From Delphinus delphis (lineage: Eukaryota; Chordata; Mammalia; Artiodactyla; Delphinidae): a stretch of 64,000 nt of DNA. Under the pieces are notes generated by a model. That model saw only the letters and a program-made list of their open reading frames with translations. It was not told the origin of the DNA and made no database searches. The stretch spans positions 21,622,148 through 21,686,147 of the forward strand of contig NC_082687.1 in NCBI RefSeq assembly GCF_949987515.2, read 5' to 3'. The position numbers and the translations under genes are program-made. Every line of letters begins with the position of its first letter. Positions within the stretch are counted from its first letter, which is position 1. Shown one piece after another: positions 32,981 to 44,315 of this stretch.

Positions 32981-34992
32981 GGGAGAGGAGGGTCCGAGGG
33001 ACTGCACTGAAGTGATGCCCAGCAGCCCTCTGGGTGGGACTGTGTTGGTGATACATCCCCAGGAAGGGTCCGCTTTACCGGAACTTCGTCAGTGGATGAA
33101 GGTTACCCAAAGCACTTCCTCCTAACTAAAGCGCTCACGTTCCTCTGGAAGCAGGCCTGAATGTGGTGCAGACACTTTCACCGTGCTCACAACCTTCAGG
33201 AAACGACAAGCCATGCAGACCATGACGCTCTTCTTTGATGAGACCCCCTACTCCATCATTTGGGCACTAGGGACCCGAGATTGAAAAAGGACTAATTTAT
33301 TAAGAGTTCAAGAGAAACTAAGGCATAGGGGCCCTGAACCACATTTTCCATCAAATCTGCCTCAGGGTAGCGGCCTTTCACCTTTTTCTACCAAGTTTTA
33401 GCCCAAAGCCCAAGGCAGAATGCTCCGTGGGAGACAAATGTCTCTTTCCTTTGTATCCAAAGGAAACCCCCCAGAAATTGGCTTTTTAAAGGACTAAGAG
33501 TCTGGCAGCGTGTCTGACACAGTCATGCCTCAATAAACGTTCGTTCAGATGAATTAAAGCCAATGAAGGTCTTCAAAAGACTCAAGAAAGAGTCGGTAAC
33601 TGAAGTCTTTGTCTTGGGTTCCACAGTACCCGAGAGTCCTTCCCATTCCTGACACCAGCCAAGGGTCTCGGGTTCTCTCTTGGGGCGCTCAGCAGACTTG
33701 GGGAACTCGTGTTTGTCAACACACCCTTAGGGCAGGGTTTTGGAGTGTAAAGAAAGCTTTCTTCAGGCAATATCCTCGGTGTAGAAATGACACACCTGGT
33801 ACCTGGAGGTGCACAGACCAGAGAGTGCAGGGGTGCCCGGGTAAGAAGACAAGGGCACCCCTGTCTCTGTGTCTTCAGTGATCTCCGGATCTTGGACTTC
33901 TGCACAACCAGCCCTGGTCTTCCTTTTCCCGGTGTGCCCCAGAGTCAGCCTCCTCTTTCTAATGTTATAGCGCTTCCCATTATCTGTGCATGGTCTTGCC
34001 CCTCCAGCTGCTACTCCCGCTTCCGTTTAGTTACCCCAAATCCTGGTCCTACCGGCACCACCCTGTGAAGCAGATTTCTTCCAGTCCTCAGTATCCTTTG
34101 AAAGTCTGATCTCAACTGGATCATTGTATCTTCTTGTTTTGAACCTAGTTGGATCACTGTAGTTTTTGCTTAACGAAACGAAGAGGGACTCCCTCCTTAC
34201 GGAAAACCAACGTACGCGGAGCAATTAGCTACCGCGCTTTACGTGTCTGAATAAAACACGAACGAGATGGCACAGGCTAGACGCTTCGTCGCCAAGTGCT
34301 GAACGCAGCCTGGTGGGGACGCAGTTGTCCACTCTGTTGGTCATGCTGCTGGGCTGCACAAAGCCATCAACCTCTCTCTGCCGGCCCCAGAAGCATGCAG
34401 AGATTATACTAGATGGAAAACTGATCACTAATTCACCTATGTATTCAACACACATGTTTGGAACACCTAGTGGGGAGAGACACTAAACTAGGCACCAGTG
34501 AGACAAAAGGAAATAAAACGGTGGTGCCTCCAGTAGCTAACAGGCAAAGCGGGAACATTTGCAAAAATATTCCCAGCTCTCACTTTGTCTGATCCTAAGA
34601 TCTATTAGTGTCCAACTCAGATCTTTACGTTTGTCCCTTTATGTTCGTTCCTGTAATATCTTTGCAGTCCTCAACCGTCTTCCTTAGTTCTGGGAGTAAA
34701 AGGCTCTGTACACAAGAAGCTAGCCAATTAAAGATTGTGATAAAATCGGTACCCACATAAAAGGCATCTTTTAAAACTTTTTTCTCGGCAATTGCTACAT
34801 TTTTACAATGTTGGTAATGACAGTTATGAAAGAAGTATTTTTTCTGGAAGAAAAACCATTCTATACTGCTTTATTTACTGACATAATATTTTCTTATTGA
34901 GGATCAAGATTGGTATGGGCTGACTTAGAAAGGAAAATTGCAGAAATTTAACAACTAAGCTTTTCCTTAGACATTTGAGCAGCTTTATTCTT

Positions 34993-35205
34993 GGTTTTTT
35001 TTGCTTTTTTTTGGTGGTACGCGGGCCTCTCACTGCTGTGGCCTCTCCCGTTGAGGAGCACAGACTCCGGATGCACAGGCTCAGCGGCCATGGCTCACGG
35101 GCCCAGTCGCTCCGCATCATGTGGGATCTTCCTGGACCAGGGCACGCACCCGTGTCCCCTGCATCGGCAGGCGGACTCTCAACCACTGCGCCACCAGCGA
35201 AGCCC
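34993..35205 (-). mobile_element. CHR-type SINE (CHR-2-like)
   Basis: A full copy with a perfect 18-bp target-site duplication, TTGAGCAGCTTTATTCTT, at 34975-34992 and 35206-35223. Confidence 0.95.
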
Positions 35206-35626
35206 TTGAGCAGCTTTATTCTTATTCTAGCTACATATCTCTTTTTAACAGTGCTTTAATATAGATTATATTAATATAGATTAATATAGGAAATTGCAAT
35301 TTACAAGAGTCTCAGGAAGAATTTAAACTTGATTGCCATCGTTCCAGTGAGAATTATAAAGTAACGCCCTATTTTCTTAAGACCAAGGAAACAGCTAAAA
35401 TATTATATGGAGTGGAAGAACGCTAAAACGTCAATTTAAATGAGTTATATCTTTATTTTTCATATCAAGTACTCTATTTTTACACTCTCAGCTCTATCTT
35501 CCTATTTATGCATGTTGACACTCATGCTATCCCTTCATAATTTAACAGAAAAATCTAGAACTAACTGAATTATTAAAGTGAACTCCTTTTTCCCCTGAAT
35601 GTACATGAATTTTCTTTGAAACTCAC

Positions 35627-35695
35627 TTTGAAAAGAGCATAAAGTTCTTCTAGCTCATCAATGGTAAAGGAAGTTTCTGTCACAATGGTTCGTAC
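35627..35695 (-). CDS. TBC1D9: TBC1D9 coding exon W12
   Basis: A 69-nt exon, phase 0 at both ends, encoding VRTIVTETSFTIDELEELYA and LFK. The acceptor is TTCTTATAG and the donor GTGAGT. TSFTIDELEELYALFK has the look of the helix leading into the EF-hand region. The intron to W11 is only 173 bp. Confidence 0.95.
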
Positions 35696-35868
35696 CTATA
35701 AGAAGAATAAACACAATGAATTTCACAAACTCAAAAATGTCATAAAGGGAAACTTCCTGATTTTCTTGTTTTAAATCATCTTCAGTCTGTCAAGCAGGAA
35801 TTTGAGTTGGTAGGAGTGTGAGGAAGGATGGAGAAAGAAGGTCACATGCCATTTCTCAAGAGACTCAC

Positions 35869-35967
35869 CACGTTCCGTTTTGTAGTATCCTCCAGTGTCT
35901 GGATCACCTTCAGTCTCTGTTTGAATCTCATCTGCTCAATCAAATCCGCCCGGATAGTTCCAAATTT
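35869..35967 (-). CDS. TBC1D9: TBC1D9 coding exon W11
   Basis: A 99-nt exon, phase 0 at both ends, encoding KFGTIRADLIEQMRFKQRLK and VIQTLEDTTKRNV. The acceptor is TTTTTTTCCAG and the donor GTGAGT. It is a helical segment after the TBC domain and is essentially the sequence I recall for human. Confidence 0.95.
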
Positions 35968-36447
35968 CTGGAAAAAAACAACATTGGTATTTCGAGAAAT
36001 CTGCTAGAGCACTCGATATCATGCCTGCAGGACTGATGGAGATAAATCCTGATACCAGTGGGAAATTTCCTGCCAAATGACAGGCCTCCTAGACTATACC
36101 TTTATTTACTATATGGCCTTTGTTTATTTGGAGGCCATTAAACAACCATAAATAAATAACAAAAAATTCTCATGCTTCTTCACAGTTGAACCAAATTTCA
36201 AAGCCACATGAGGCTTCCTCAAATCAACAGTTCATGGGGGAAGGAGAGGGTTAAATAAGGCTACAAGGGCCCTTTGTGGATGAAATAATGCTTTAAAGGA
36301 AGAACTTTCTTGGCAGGAAGAAAGGAAGTATATAAGGCTAACTATTAAACTGGGAGGTTGTAGGAAATGTTGGAGTGAGGCTTCCTGTCCTGATCTCTAG
36401 CTCAATAGCATTTGTCTCTCATTGGCAGACACTGAGGGCTAGCAACC

Positions 36448-36656
36448 TTTTTTTTTTTTTTTTTCCAGTACACGGGCCTCTCACTGTTGTGGCCTCTCCC
36501 ACTGTGGAGCACAGGCTCCGGACGCGCAGGCTCAGCGGCCATGGCTCACGGGCCCAGCCGCTCCGCGGCATGTGGGATCCTCCCGGACCGGGGCACGAAC
36601 CCGCGTCCCCTGCATCGGCAGGCGGACTCTCAACCACTGCGCCACCAGGGAAGCCC
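36448..36656 (-). mobile_element. CHR-type SINE (CHR-2-like)
   Basis: A full copy in - orientation. The right edge is GGGAAGCCC at 36656. I do not see a convincing target-site duplication. Confidence 0.9.
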
Positions 36657-37096
36657 GCTGAAAGGTCTTTTATTAAAGTGCCCTGTGCCTTCCAGAAAGC
36701 TCATCTCAGTCTATGGGTGAACCTGAAGGCCGGGACTTTGTCTTCTACGTCTGTGTGTCTAACAAAACTGCACTCGGGGCGCACACAGAAGAAAACCGTC
36801 TCCTAGACTGTCCGTACCATTCCTTCCAGGAGGGGCTCGGTAGGACTTCACAATGAGCAAGGCATTTATGAATCAAGTTACCATCTCTACTCGACAGGAG
36901 AAAGCTGATCAACTGGCATCAACCTAGGGATCTCAAGGCTGACTGTGCTTTCGGTATTTTCCCTACTTTTCTATTTTCCTGACTAATTATCCTGAAGCAC
37001 AGGAAGCAACGAGTCGCCTGCTTCAGAACACCAGTGTTGTGCCGTATAACCAGGTTATAATGGGCCTCTGTGTCTAGTGGCCCCATTCTGCATCTA

Positions 37097-37285
37097 GGGC
37101 AGTGATTCTCAACCCTCACCGGGCTCTTGAATCACCTGGGAACTTTAAAAAAATATTTATTCTTAGGCCTCATACCAGAGATACAAAGTCTAGAATGGAG
37201 CCTAGGAATGTATATTTTTAAAAGCTTGGCTTAAAAATTGTTTTATGTGGTTTTAATGCACAGGCAGAATTGAGGACCATCAATC
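37097..37285. mobile_element. hAT MER5A-like fragment
   Basis: CAGTGATTCTCAACCCTCAC at the left, then TTGAATCACCTGGGAACTTT, then AGGCCTCATACCAGAGATAC, then AATTGAGGACC near the right end. The order matches the MER5A layout. Confidence 0.65.
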
Positions 37286-37898
37286 TAATAGGTGGAAAAA
37301 AAAAAAAGAAAGGCAAGTGTTTGTGGTGTTTTCTTTAGGATGGCCTAGAAGGCATTGGGAAGGCAAAGGAAACTTATGAGCAGGGCAGTGACACCAAGCA
37401 GAGGAGAAAACAAAAAACCAATCATCATGTATTGAAAGGCCAGGTAATGTAGGCATTGCTATAAATAAACAGGGTTGTCTTCCCACGCAGAGGAAGGAAA
37501 CTGCTGCTGTGTCCTGTGATAGGATATTTGGCAGCCTAAGAGTCACCATTAGGGACCAGGCAGACAGGATGGAAATGGAGACCAGCCCTGGTCTTGTCTC
37601 CATTCTCCTCTCTTTCCCATTAAAAATGGGCCAAGTGCTGACCTCAACAAGACCTTAGCTTATCTACTGTCAAGAACAAAGCTGAGTTTCCACATACCAA
37701 GCTTTATTACTTTGGTCTAGAATTCTCTTTAAAATAAAGGTTTCAGGGGATGCCTTTAGGAAAACAACCCACAGCTATAATAATAACTATTGCGTTCAGT
37801 CACATGGGCTCTTTTTCTGGAAAAATAATCATCCAAAATGTCTGACGGAGGACTACCCAAAAGTCCTGGGGCAATGATTTTTTAAAAAATGCGTTATG

Positions 37899-38097
37899 GG
37901 GCTTCCCTGGTGGCGCAGTGGTTGGGAGTCCGCCTGCCGATGCAGGGGACGCGGGTTCGTGTCCCGGTCTGGGAAGATCCCACATGCCGTGGAGCGGCTG
38001 GGCCCGTGAGCCTGGGCCGCTGAGCCTGCGCGTCCGGAGCCTGTGCTCCGCAACGGGAGAGGCCACGGCGGTGAGAGGCCCGCGTACTGCTAAAAAG
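37899..38097 (+). mobile_element. CHR-type SINE (CHR-2-like)
   Basis: It starts GGGCTTCCCTGGTGGCGCAG and ends GCGTACTGCTAAAAAG. The target-site duplication is not clear and the A-tail is short. Confidence 0.9.
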
Positions 38098-38241
38098 AAT
38101 TTGCGAAAACCTGCAAACAATATATTAAATATCAGAGAATGCTCGTGATCTATTTTAAGTCAAAATTGGAATGGTACAAAACACTTTTTGGTATAAACTT
38201 ATTTTTTAAGTGTAAGTTGCAAAAAATAAAAACATATTTGA

Positions 38242-38550
38242 AGACTTCCCTGGTGCCGCAGTGGTTAAGAATCCGCCTGCCAATGCAGAGGACGTGGGTT
38301 CGAGCCCTGGTCCGGGAAGATCCCACATGCCACGGAGCAACTAAGCCCATGCACCACAACTACTGAGGCTGTGTGCCGCAACTACTGAAGCCCGCACGCC
38401 TAGAGCCCATGCTCCGCAACAAGAGAAGACACCGCAATGAGAAGCCTGCGCACCGCAATGAAGAGTAGCCCCCACTCGCCACAACTAGAGAAAGGCTGCA
38501 TGCAGCAACGAAGACCCAACACAGCCAAAAATAAATAATTAATTTAAACA
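38242..38550 (+). mobile_element. CHR-type SINE, long CHR-1-like form
   Basis: It starts GACTTCCCTGGTGCCGCAGT and carries the longer body with ACCACAACTACTGAGGC, GAGTAGCCCCCACTCGCC and CAACGAAGACCCAACACAGC, ending in A/T-rich AAATAAATAATTAA. About 300 bp long, compared with about 200 for the CHR-2-like copies. Confidence 0.9.
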
Positions 38551-39659
38551 AATTTTTTTAAAAACCGAAAAAAACACCCCATACTTGAGGGAAATATGCT
38601 CACAGGATATGGTTTTTTCTTTCATATTTTTCTACAGTTTCTACATTTTTTTACAATAAACCTGCATTACTTTTATGATTCTAAAACATACCAAAAATGT
38701 TTTGTTTTCAATATATATGGAGTGTCAATGAAAATTTTCTGAAATACTAAATTACCAGTCTTTCTCCCATTCTGAGTTAAGGACACACATTTCTGAAAAG
38801 ATGTCTGGATCCATGCCGATTTTTTTAAAAGCACCAAATTTTGGGTTCTCTTTAGGAGAGATTTCTCCCATATCCAGGCTGTTGCTAATTGAAGTGCTGA
38901 CAGTCGCCAGTCATACGATCCCAAAACATCAGGAGAGGGTCTAGTGTGCTGAGCGGAACATTCATGCTCTTTCTTAATGATCAGGAGATGAACAAACCAT
39001 GAGATGTTATGGGCACTGAGTCCTTGGGGACGCCACAAACCCCAAGTGCTATGGGGTACACAGGACCGTGGTTCCTTCACCTGTAGACCCTCGTTAGTTC
39101 TTTTATGGGATTCAGGACCACATCTGGGGTCATCATGGACCAGGAGGCACCCTCCCACGCCCAGGCCAAGCAATTTTAGTGGAATCCTAGGACTCTGGTT
39201 CTTCTCTAGGATGGTATAGAGTATTCTGTGTGTCTTGGATGTAAGAGGATTGGCTTGTGTACTTCCCAGAAGACCTAAGGACTTGGCATGAGCATGGGAA
39301 GTGAGCTGATTTGTGCAGGTCAACCTCCCCACGCTTGCTTTCAACAGTCCCTCCTCAACCCACCCAGAGTTGAATAGGAGCTGCTCCTTGATCAGGCTTC
39401 AGGGTGGGCAAAGCCAAGAACCGGAAGGCCTGAGCTGGTCATGCCAATTGCTCTGTGGTATAAGATCCATTCAGTGTCCATCTCTGGAGCTCGAAGCCGT
39501 CAGCTGGCAGGGAGCTGCTCGCTTTGGCAACTAGTCCTCAGAAGGCGGAGGGAAGCAGGGACGCCCCTGGGTTAGCAACGGAAGCTGCGGCACACGTCCA
39601 GCTGAGCCCCTCGGAGCACTCAAGAGTGCTGTGATGCTCGGGCAGGGAACGTGACCTAC

Positions 39660-39789
39660 CTCATAGGAAGTTCTGATGAGTCTGAAGATGTCGACCTCAG
39701 GATAGGGCTCCACGTCATCACTGAGCAGGGAGTGGAGATGAGGGATGGGGGGCAGCGTGCTGTCCTTATTGGTCACACTGTCCAAATAC
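39660..39789 (-). CDS. TBC1D9: TBC1D9 coding exon W10
   Basis: A 130-nt exon with acceptor TTCTTCCAG and donor GTAGGT. It completes the Arg codon of W9 and encodes YLDSVTNKDSTLPPIPHLHS, LLSDDVEPYPEVDIFRLIRT and SYE. It lies just after the TBC domain. Confidence 0.95.
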
Positions 39790-39943
39790 CTGGAAGAAGA
39801 AATGCATCTGGAGTCACTGGGAGGTCCAGAGTCAATGAATCTGGAATCCCTTTACACCTGTCCACCCATTATCTGCAAACTCTGCATATCAAAACAAAAG
39901 ACTAAAATTTCCTTAAGAGCAGAATAAAATTTCCTTCACTTCT

Positions 39944-39989
39944 TTTTTTTTAAATTGTATTATTTTTTTAATTGAAGTAGAGTTGATTG
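39944..39989 (-). mobile_element. Very short LINE-1 3'-end insertion
   Basis: A 46-bp insert with T-run, then TTTTAATTGAAGTAGAGTTG, matching the reversed 3' end of cetartiodactyl L1. It is flanked by CCTTCACTTCT at 39933-39943 and 39990-40000, so it is a separate, extremely 5'-truncated retroposition. Confidence 0.8.
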
Positions 39990-40121
39990 CCTTCACTTCT
40001 AAAGACAAAGCATATGAAAAGAAATGCTCAGCCACAGAGAAAAGTGGGCATTATGATTACCATCAGGCCAACTAAGACTCGTGAAACCAAGGAAAAAGAT
40101 ACACGGTAAGTACAGGGAAGA

Positions 40122-40243
40122 GGACTTCCCTGGCGGTCCAGTGGTTAAGGCTCCGTGCTTCCAATGCAGGAGGCCTGGGTTCGATCCCTGGTGGGGGAAC
40201 TAAGATCCCGCATGCTGCGTGGCGCGGCAAAAAAAAAAAAAAT
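40122..40243 (+). mobile_element. CHR-type SINE (short)
   Basis: It starts GGACTTCCCTGGCGGTCCAG, has GGGTTCGATCCCTGGTGGGG and ends GCGGC plus an A-run. The target-site duplication GTACAGGGAAGA lies at 40110-40121 and 40244-40255. Confidence 0.93.
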
Positions 40244-40288
40244 GTACAGGGAAGAAAACCCCAAGGTAGTTTTCAAAGTGAGAAATAC

Positions 40289-40574
40289 CTTCCCAAAACG
40301 GTCATGGCCTCCCCATCGTCCTTGCAGTTCAAAAGTTTGTCCACATTTGCGTCCAGCACAGCCAGGGCCAACTGGAATATCACTTTGATTCCTTCATAGA
40401 AGAAACAGTCGACAACCACAACTGCACTCTCAAAGGGCATCACGCTGAGAAACAGTGTGAGGAACCAGGACAGGGAGATGGTAGAAATCACACCCAGGTC
40501 CTGCATGCAGTCATACAGCTGTGGGACATAGTCCCGGGCAAGTTCCTCGAAGACACCCTGGTCCACCAGGGCAC
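40289..40574 (-). CDS. TBC1D9: TBC1D9 coding exon W9 (C-terminal half of TBC domain)
   Basis: A 286-nt exon after TCTACTGCAG. It encodes [80 protein letters not shown] and [14 protein letters not shown]. The SxxWFLTLF and VVDCFFYEG blocks are typical of the end of a TBC Rab-GAP domain. The donor is GTATTT, weak at position +5. Phases to W8 and W10 agree. Confidence 0.96.
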
Positions 40575-41933
40575 CTGCAGTAGAGGTGGACGCAAAAGGC
40601 CATGGGTCAACCAACTGCACCTTCTCACTAATGAACCCAACCCAATGGCTTGACGAAAATAATCCAGTTCACAACTGCTGCTGAGACAGAACTCTAATTA
40701 CTATGTTACTAGACCAAGGTGTCAGCACAGCCAAGTCACCAGATGAGTTCTGGCTACATCGTCTCTTTCCGGGGTCTTCCTCTCCTGATTCTTTACCACA
40801 AAAGAGCAATAACATGAGAACTCTGAAGCCTGTTGAAAAGGTCAATTTACAAAATTCTCCTGGCACACAATTACTTTTTTGTTGGCAACATGACGTTTGG
40901 TTGGGCATGAAATGTATATCTAAGTAGCCTCACTTCTTGGCAAACTCTTTAAAAAAAAAAAAAAATCGCTCATCTAGATGCATGGTCCCCACATAGGAAT
41001 CATTTCTCTAAACAATTGCTTCTTCAATTTAAAAGCATTCCAGGGCTTCCCTGGTGGCGCAGTGGTTGAGGGTCCGCCTGCCGATGCGGGGGACACGGGT
41101 TCGTGCCCCGATCCGGGAAGATCCCACGTGCTGCGGAGCGGCTGGGCCCGTGAGCCATGGCCGCTGAGCCTGCGTGTCCGGAGCCTGTTGCTCCGCAACG
41201 GGAGAGGCCACAACAGTGAGAGGCCCGCGTACCACAAAAAAAAAAAAAAAAAAAAAAAAAAAAGATTAAAAGCATTCCAGCTGTGGACATTTCTGGAGAG
41301 TATTTCCAGTGAGTCAGATTAGTGTGCAAAAGTTTAGAAATGAAAACAGAACACAAGAGGGGAGCATAACGCATACCTTTTGCTACACTAGCAATGAAAA
41401 GCTTATCCTGCTAAAATGAATGTCTAACACTGGAGGGGATTATAAGGAGAAATACCAATAATTTGTTTAAATGCTCACCACCATTGTTTGCTTTGCAATG
41501 AAACCGGTTCTGAAAAATACCTTAGAAACTGAGCTCTGGATACATTTTTATATGCTATTCTGCCCACTCCGTTTTTGAATACTTCTGCTTTCCATAGATT
41601 CCATGCTCTTCATGAAAGAACTGTTAAACCTTTTTGGGTTGATGATCTGTGTGCTTGGTGTAGCTCTCACATGGCACAGACTGACACCCACATTGAGTGT
41701 TTTCTAAAACAGTGAGACACGTGTATTCTCTCCATGGGGAGAAGCTCCATGGGGCTCCTTTGTGTATAATCTATATTGATTCAAGCCCTCTCATTCGCAT
41801 CTTAGAAAGCTGCAGTAGTCTGAAACTCTTTTGACCAATGGTGACTGGAAATGGGGTTCCAGCTGGTATCCCGGTTCTAGAAATATTTTCCTGATGAGAT
41901 AAGGGTTAAAATGTTAACTGCATCCTCACATAC
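40575..41933 (-). other. TBC1D9: TBC1D9 intron W8-W9
   Basis: A 1.36-kb intron with one CHR SINE (41044-41265). The rest is unremarkable. Confidence 0.9.
41044..41265 (+). mobile_element. CHR-type SINE (CHR-2-like)
   Basis: A full copy with a long A-tail. The target-site duplication TTAAAAGCATTCCAG lies at 41029-41043 and 41266-41280. Confidence 0.95.
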
Positions 41934-42051
41934 CAACCACCCTGGTGTTGTAGTAATCAGGAAGCATGCGTTCACACAAAGCCACCAGCAGCCAGAAAGC
42001 TTCCTCCTCTTTGGCATAAAGCAGCAGCACTGATGTGACAATGTTCATGGC
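41934..42051 (-). CDS. TBC1D9: TBC1D9 coding exon W8 (TBC domain)
   Basis: A 118-nt exon after CCCTTTAG and before GTATGT. It encodes [20 protein letters not shown] and [19 protein letters not shown]. It directly follows the Gln finger of W7; together they form the YCQ-AMNIV core of the TBC domain. Confidence 0.96.
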
Positions 42052-42815
42052 CTAAAGGGATGAAAGAAGATGTCATCAAACACATTTTACATTTTAACAT
42101 ACAAGCAATTTTGTTAACCTGAAAAATGACTGAGTTAGTCCCACAGGGGCCAGCATACTTTTTCCTTAAAAAAACAGATAATAAATTTTTAAAGGCTTTG
42201 CAAGTACACACACATATTCTTCCAAGTTTTGTCTTCTTTCCAACTCTTTAAAAATGTAAAAGCCCTTAGTCCTTGAGCCTGTTAACTGTTAACAGCCTCC
42301 ATGAACACCAATATTCACCCCCCATGCACGCAAACCCTCATTCAAGAAAACTTTGTCCAAAGGCTATTTGACAAAGCTTTTAACCTGTTAAAAAATCTCC
42401 GTGTTTTTAATCCTTAATTCAGAGAGGTAACTATTTCCTTTTTAATTTTTAATTCTTCCATAATTGTGTCTAAACCAAGTAAACATGGCTTGAGGCTCTC
42501 CTCGGGGAACAATGAAACCTTTCAAAGTTGGAGTCCTCGCCCATTATTTCCATCTGGATAAGGATGGTAGTGATAAGTAACAGGGATTTTATTCTAAAGT
42601 AACCTACTTTATTAAAAGATATTATCAGATAGCTCACAACCACTCAAGGCTCAACTACTTTAATGTCCTCTTAATTAAAAAGAGGAAGATCAAAAGATAA
42701 ATATGAACTCTATTATATTAGAAGGGAACCCACTCCTGTACTTCTTTTGATCTTCTAGAAACCAGTAAGTGTTCATTAGGCTTCAACAATATAAATGTCA
42801 AAAAAGGAATTTTGG

Positions 42816-42997
42816 GGACTTCCCTGGTGGCGCAGTGGTTAAGAATCCACCTGCCAATGCGGGGGACATGGGTTTGAGCCCTGGTCCGGGAAGATCCCAC
42901 GTGCCGTGGGGCAACTAAGCCTGTGCACCACAACTACTGAGCCCATGCACAGCAATGAAGACCCAACTCAGCCCAAAATTAATTAATTAATTTAAAA
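42816..42997 (+). mobile_element. CHR-type SINE (CHR-1-like)
   Basis: It starts GGACTTCCCTGGTGGCGCAG and ends CCCAAAATTAATTAATTAAT plus A. The target-site duplication AAAAAAGGAATTTTGG lies at 42800-42815 and 42998-43013. Confidence 0.93.
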
Positions 42998-43769
42998 AAA
43001 AAAGGAATTTTGGTCTAATAGGCTCTTTCTTGTAAGCCTTACTCGATAGCTTCCCAAGTGAAATTAGTAAAATTCTACTTGAGAATTAACCTGCCTAGCC
43101 CACGATCATGGTCATGGTTAGTGCCTTAGTCATTCAGTCAAGTTAAGTTCTTTCGAAGGTCTACTTGGTAACAGGCTCTGGACTAAATATTGGGGAAGGG
43201 GGGACACAGTGGTGACAAGTCTCACAGGGCACAAATGCTGGGGTCAGAGAGAGAGAATAAAGACGTAAAGGTTGATTAATCAATTTGGATGTATATTTAA
43301 ATTAAGTGCTATCAAAAAGATAACATGTGGTACAGGGAGACCTGTGCTCTCTGTGTGTGTGTATGTTTGTGTCGAGGTGTAAGGGAATTAAGCCTGCTTT
43401 ATCTTTTAGCTAGATGGTCACGGAAGGTCTCTCTGAGTACGTATGTGGCCTTTAAATCTAAGGACGTTATCTAGGAGCTCCCCAAATTGTGGTGTCTGTA
43501 CCTAGTATAAGAGATAATTGTAGTGGGTATATGCGCAACATTTTTTTATACTGAATTAAGCATTTATTTTAAAGTGCCTTAAAATATAACCATAGCATAT
43601 AAACGTTACATTCTCAAGGACGTTAGTTGCTTAGGAGATGCAGAGCAAGAGTCCTGTGGAACCTAGAGTCCAGGCCTGGTGCCCAGGCCTGCTCAGGAAC
43701 AGCTAGTGACCAGCTAGGTCACCAGACGGTGGTGGATCCAGAAAGGGCACTCTTGTCCCCTGGCTGAGA

Positions 43770-43998
43770 ACCTCAGTGCAGTGGTTCTCAGCTCAAGGAG
43801 ATTTCGCTCTCTGAGAGACATTTATCAACGTCCACAGACATTTTAGTTGTCACAGTTGGGGAGCTCTACTGGCGTTTAGTGGGTAGATGCTATTAAATGT
43901 GTTATTCAACAGGATTGTTATTAAACATCCTACAAAGCACAGGACCGTCCCACACAAAAAATTATTCAGTCCACAATGTCAACAGTACCAAGGTCGAG
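43770..43998 (+). mobile_element. hAT-type MER element (copy 1)
   Basis: CAGTGGTTCTCAGCTCAAGG at the left, then GACATTTTAGTTGTCACAGT, then TACTGGCGTTTAGTGGGTAG, then AACATCCTACAAAGCACAGG and CAAGGTCGAGAGACCCTG at the right. It is the same family as the piece at 50030-50262. Confidence 0.8.
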
Positions 43999-44100
43999 AG
44001 ACCCTGGTGCGGTAATAGTTCTCTTAACCATAACGCCTTTCTCATTACTTACTGGCTAATAAAACATTTTTTTAAAGTCTCACCCCTCTGTGACATTCAC

Positions 44101-44315
44101 CTGGCAATACCCTATGTTAGGATTTCGAAAAGCATAAGCCGTTAAGACTCTCCTCAGAGCAGCGATGCCCATTTCGTTCTGGAAAGCTGGGTGCTCTGGG
44201 AGGGAGCGGTGCAGGTCCCTCTCAATCTCCTCCGTGGCAAGGTTGTACTTCCCCATGGACTTCTCCACGAGGTCTTCATAGTACCCGGGATGCGTGGCCT
44301 TCTCGTTGATAGCAC
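44101..44315 (-). CDS. TBC1D9: TBC1D9 coding exon W7 (TBC catalytic fingers)
   Basis: A 215-nt exon after TATTTCCCAG and before GTGAAT. It encodes [60 protein letters not shown] and [18 protein letters not shown] fits the IxxDxxR Arg-finger motif of Rab GAPs, and YCQ at the exon end fits the YxQ Gln finger. Both residues that stabilise GTP hydrolysis are kept, so the domain should be catalytically competent. That last step is inference from the family. Confidence 0.97.

Larger units (their letters stand above)
31434..35626 (-). other. TBC1D9: TBC1D9 intron W12-W13
   Basis: A 4.2-kb intron with CHR SINEs at 31807-31985 and 34993-35205, a GC box and CRE at 32941-32980, and a CpG-rich patch at about 34165-34325. 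The part 32.9-34.5 kb is less repeat-like than the rest. Frames such as 33582-33905 are unrecognised. Confidence 0.85.
35968..39659 (-). other. TBC1D9: TBC1D9 intron W10-W11
   Basis: A 3.7-kb intron with CHR SINEs at 36448-36656, 37899-38097 and 38242-38550, a MER5A-like fragment (37097-37285), an L1 3' tail near 38610-38690, and an unrecognised 223-codon open frame (38673-39344). Confidence 0.85.
39790..40288 (-). other. TBC1D9: TBC1D9 intron W9-W10
   Basis: A 499-bp intron with a 46-bp L1-like insert (39944-39989) and a short CHR SINE (40122-40243). On the - strand it opens with the weak donor GTATTT. Confidence 0.9.
42052..44100 (-). other. TBC1D9: TBC1D9 intron W7-W8
   Basis: A 2.0-kb intron with a CHR SINE (42816-42997) and a hAT MER element (43770-43998). 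Confidence 0.9.
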
